A DNA stretch of 24,151 nucleotides from an uncultured Marvinbryantia sp. (lineage in GTDB: Bacteria; Bacillota; Clostridia; Lachnospirales; Lachnospiraceae). The stretch's first letter is position 1. Each line of letters begins with the position of its first letter. Positions 23,063 to 24,151 of the stretch are shown piece by piece. A program made the translations under genes and the position numbers. Location of the stretch: contig CAKRVB010000037.1 of NCBI GenBank assembly GCA_934408725.1, positions 1-24,151 of the forward strand, written 5' to 3'. Under the pieces are notes generated by a model. It worked only from the letters and a program-made list of their open reading frames with translations, did no database searches and was not told the DNA's origin.

Positions 23063-23099
23063 ATGCCAAAACACCTCGCGGAACAGTGGGTTCTGAACA
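23060..23099 (+). repeat. hairpin element, right half only (copy of 6171-6210)
   Basis: Forty bases match 6171-6210 with two mismatches (a G/A and a T/C). The left arms of the hairpin seen in the full copy are missing; 63-bp array 4 occupies their place. The join falls in the loop of the inner hairpin. Confidence 0.75.
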
Positions 23100-23117
23100 A
23101 TGACCTGGCATCTTTAT

Positions 23118-23146
23118 ATTATAACAGAGAGACTGCGTATTCTGAA
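23118..23146 (-). promoter_or_regulatory. promoter of the response regulator operon, upstream of array 4
   Basis: On the minus strand, TTCAGA (23141-23146), a 17-nt spacer and TATAAT (23118-23123). The -10 is perfect and the -35 matches four of six. The transcript would cross the half hairpin element and array 4 before the gene. Confidence 0.6.
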
Positions 23147-23273
23147 TAAAAAATCTGCAACTTACCTGCCAATATATGCAAGTTAGTCTTCGGGGATGGA
23201 CTTATCGGGCAATGTCAGGTATAACGGTCATATAAGCTTATGAAACAGCAGGTAATCATATTATAAAATATTT

Positions 23274-23300
23274 TGGAACCATTTGGCATTTTTCTGCGTC
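23274..23300 (+). promoter_or_regulatory. ECF-type autoregulatory promoter
   Basis: TGGAACC (23274-23280), a 16-nt spacer and CGTC (23297-23300) match the classic ECF sigma pattern (AAC at -35, CGTC at -10) directly upstream of an ECF sigma gene. Confidence 0.75.
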
Positions 23301-23364
23301 TAATAGATAGAACAGTTAAAAAACATGTTCCTGTACGTACAGATTTTCAGAAGGGAGAAGCAAA

Positions 23365-23877
23365 GTGGAGAAATTAGTCAATATGGCAAAAAGAGGTGAT
23401 ACAGAAGCTTTCACACAGCTGATGCAGTCTCAGATGCAAAACATGTATAAAACTGCCAGATCCATTTTATCACAGGATGAAGATGTGGCAGACGCTATTT
23501 CAGATACCATACTGGCCTGCTGGGAACAATTGGGGAGTTTGAAGCATGATGGATATTTTCGTACCTGGATGACCAGAATTCTGGTTAATAAATGCTATGA
23601 CCTGATCAGAGCAAATAAAACCGTAGCATGGGAAGACTATATTCCAGATCCGGCATACCGTGAGCAGGAGTATGAAAATATTGAATGGAAGCAGACCTTA
23701 GATTCTCTTTCAGAAAAATACAGACTGATCATGATGCTGTATTATGTAGAAGGATTTAAAGTCAGTGAAATCAGCCAGATACTGGATCTTTCAGAAGGCA
23801 CGGTGAAAAGCAGACTGTCCAGAGGGCGTGACCGCCTGACAGAAGCTTTTGAATTACGGCAAAGGAGGGCGAATTAA
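23365..23877 (+). CDS. ECF-family RNA polymerase sigma factor
   Basis: The 170-residue protein has only sigma regions 2 and 4. Region 2 (about 8-75) includes GDTEAFTQLM and ISDTILACWEQLGSL with YFRTWMTRILVNKCYD. Region 4 (about 105-165) has SLSEKYRLIMMLYYVEGFKVSEI (key part LYYVEGF) and LSEGTVKSRLSRGRDRL. The start is a GTG with GGGAG 7 nt upstream; an ATG at 23383 is possible but would remove conserved residues. An ECF promoter lies upstream, so the gene is probably autoregulated. It overlaps the following gene by one base (TAATG), the usual sigma/anti-sigma arrangement. The regulon is unknown. Confidence 0.93.
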   Translation: MEKLVNMAKRGDTEAFTQLMQSQMQNMYKTARSILSQDEDVADAISDTILACWEQLGSLKHDGYFRTWMTRILVNKCYDLIRANKTVAWEDYIPDPAYREQEYENIEWKQTLDSLSEKYRLIMMLYYVEGFKVSEISQILDLSEGTVKSRLSRGRDRLTEAFELRQRRAN

Positions 23878-24151
23878 TGAAGAAAAATAATACGATTTAT
23901 ACATTACAGCAAAACATTGAAATCCCTGATATTGTAACAGAAAAAGCAAATATGGCATTTGAACAGATCCGGAAAGATGCCGGCAGCAGTAGCGATAAAA
24001 TCGTAACGTATCAGAAACCAGTGAAAAAGTCAAGGAAAAAATATGTGGCTGTGGCACTTATTGCCACGATGACTGTTGGTGCAGTATCTGCCTATGCCGC
24101 TTATACAAACTGGAGTCATGGAATGAAAGAGGAACTGCGTATTTCAGAGGA
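23877..24151 (+). CDS. DUF4179-like membrane protein, probable anti-sigma factor, 3' end cut
   Basis: About 91 residues are visible before the window ends. It opens MKKNNTIYTLQQNIEIPDIV, has a basic stretch (KKSRKKY) at about 51-57 and one membrane segment (VAVALIATMTVGAVSAYAAY, about 58-77), then continues outside the cell. AAAGGAGGGC lies upstream of the ATG, which overlaps the sigma factor stop by one base. Proteins of this layout encoded directly after ECF sigma genes in Lachnospiraceae are often DUF4179 members thought to hold the sigma factor at the membrane. The assignment rests on layout and context; the family's extracellular domain is outside the window. Confidence 0.75.
   Translation, partial: MKKNNTIYTLQQNIEIPDIVTEKANMAFEQIRKDAGSSSDKIVTYQKPVKKSRKKYVAVALIATMTVGAVSAYAAYTNWSHGMKEELRISE

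Larger units (their letters stand above)
23101..23364. other. divergent regulatory region before the sigma factor gene
   Basis: No gene is visible. The region holds the minus-strand promoter for the response regulator (23118-23146) and the plus-strand ECF-type promoter (23274-23300). AAGGGAG at 23351-23357 is the binding site for the sigma factor gene. Confidence 0.5.

Overview
The window looks like a chromosomal segment of a gut-type Lachnospiraceae (Firmicutes; Blautia/Ruminococcus-like). This rests on the obgE-yhbY-nadD-yqeK-rsfS block, strong AGGAGG-type ribosome binding sites, moderate G+C, a Gram-positive LexA box of the GAAC-N4-GTTC type, a ZTP riboswitch before a split PurO/PurH pair, and a two-component module next to an ABC transporter with a BceR-type operator. 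Genus is inference; no rRNA or tRNA is present.

Layout. 1-3177: a same-strand housekeeping operon for ribosome assembly and NAD synthesis, obgE (5' end cut by the window), yhbY, nadD, yqeK, rsfS, closed by a hairpin terminator. 3255-3875: lexA on the minus strand with its promoter and LexA box. 3985-6253: promoter, ZTP riboswitch with overlapping terminator, IMP cyclohydrolase, AICAR transformylase, terminator; this performs the last two steps of IMP synthesis. 6354-8388: a membrane-anchored CapA-type protein with its own promoter and terminator. 8820-9286: a YneA-like LysM protein under three LexA boxes. 10553-11569: galE, tail-to-tail with an AraC regulator. 12940-17839: TrkH, TrkA, a 40-residue membrane peptide, a KdpD-like kinase and a KdpE-like regulator, probably one potassium uptake and control operon. 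17846-22777 (minus): response regulator, kinase, ABC ATPase and large permease, a likely envelope-stress or peptide-resistance module. 23365-end: an ECF sigma factor with an ECF-type promoter, followed by a DUF4179-like membrane protein cut by the window.

The feature that ordinary annotation does not explain is a family of 63-bp tandem repeats. There are 25 units in four intergenic arrays (5 units at 8431, 12 at 9482, 4 at 12516, 4 at 22812), all in the same orientation and with an almost perfectly kept period. Units are mosaics of a few alternative segments shared between arrays. Two arrays flank the SOS-controlled yneA-like gene. The other two lie between a recognisable minus-strand promoter and the start codon of a regulator (AraC family; BceR-like), so they would form most of a 280-330 nt leader RNA. 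The last array abuts half of a hairpin element whose full copy lies behind purH. I do not recognise this repeat family, and it is the best candidate here for an undescribed system.
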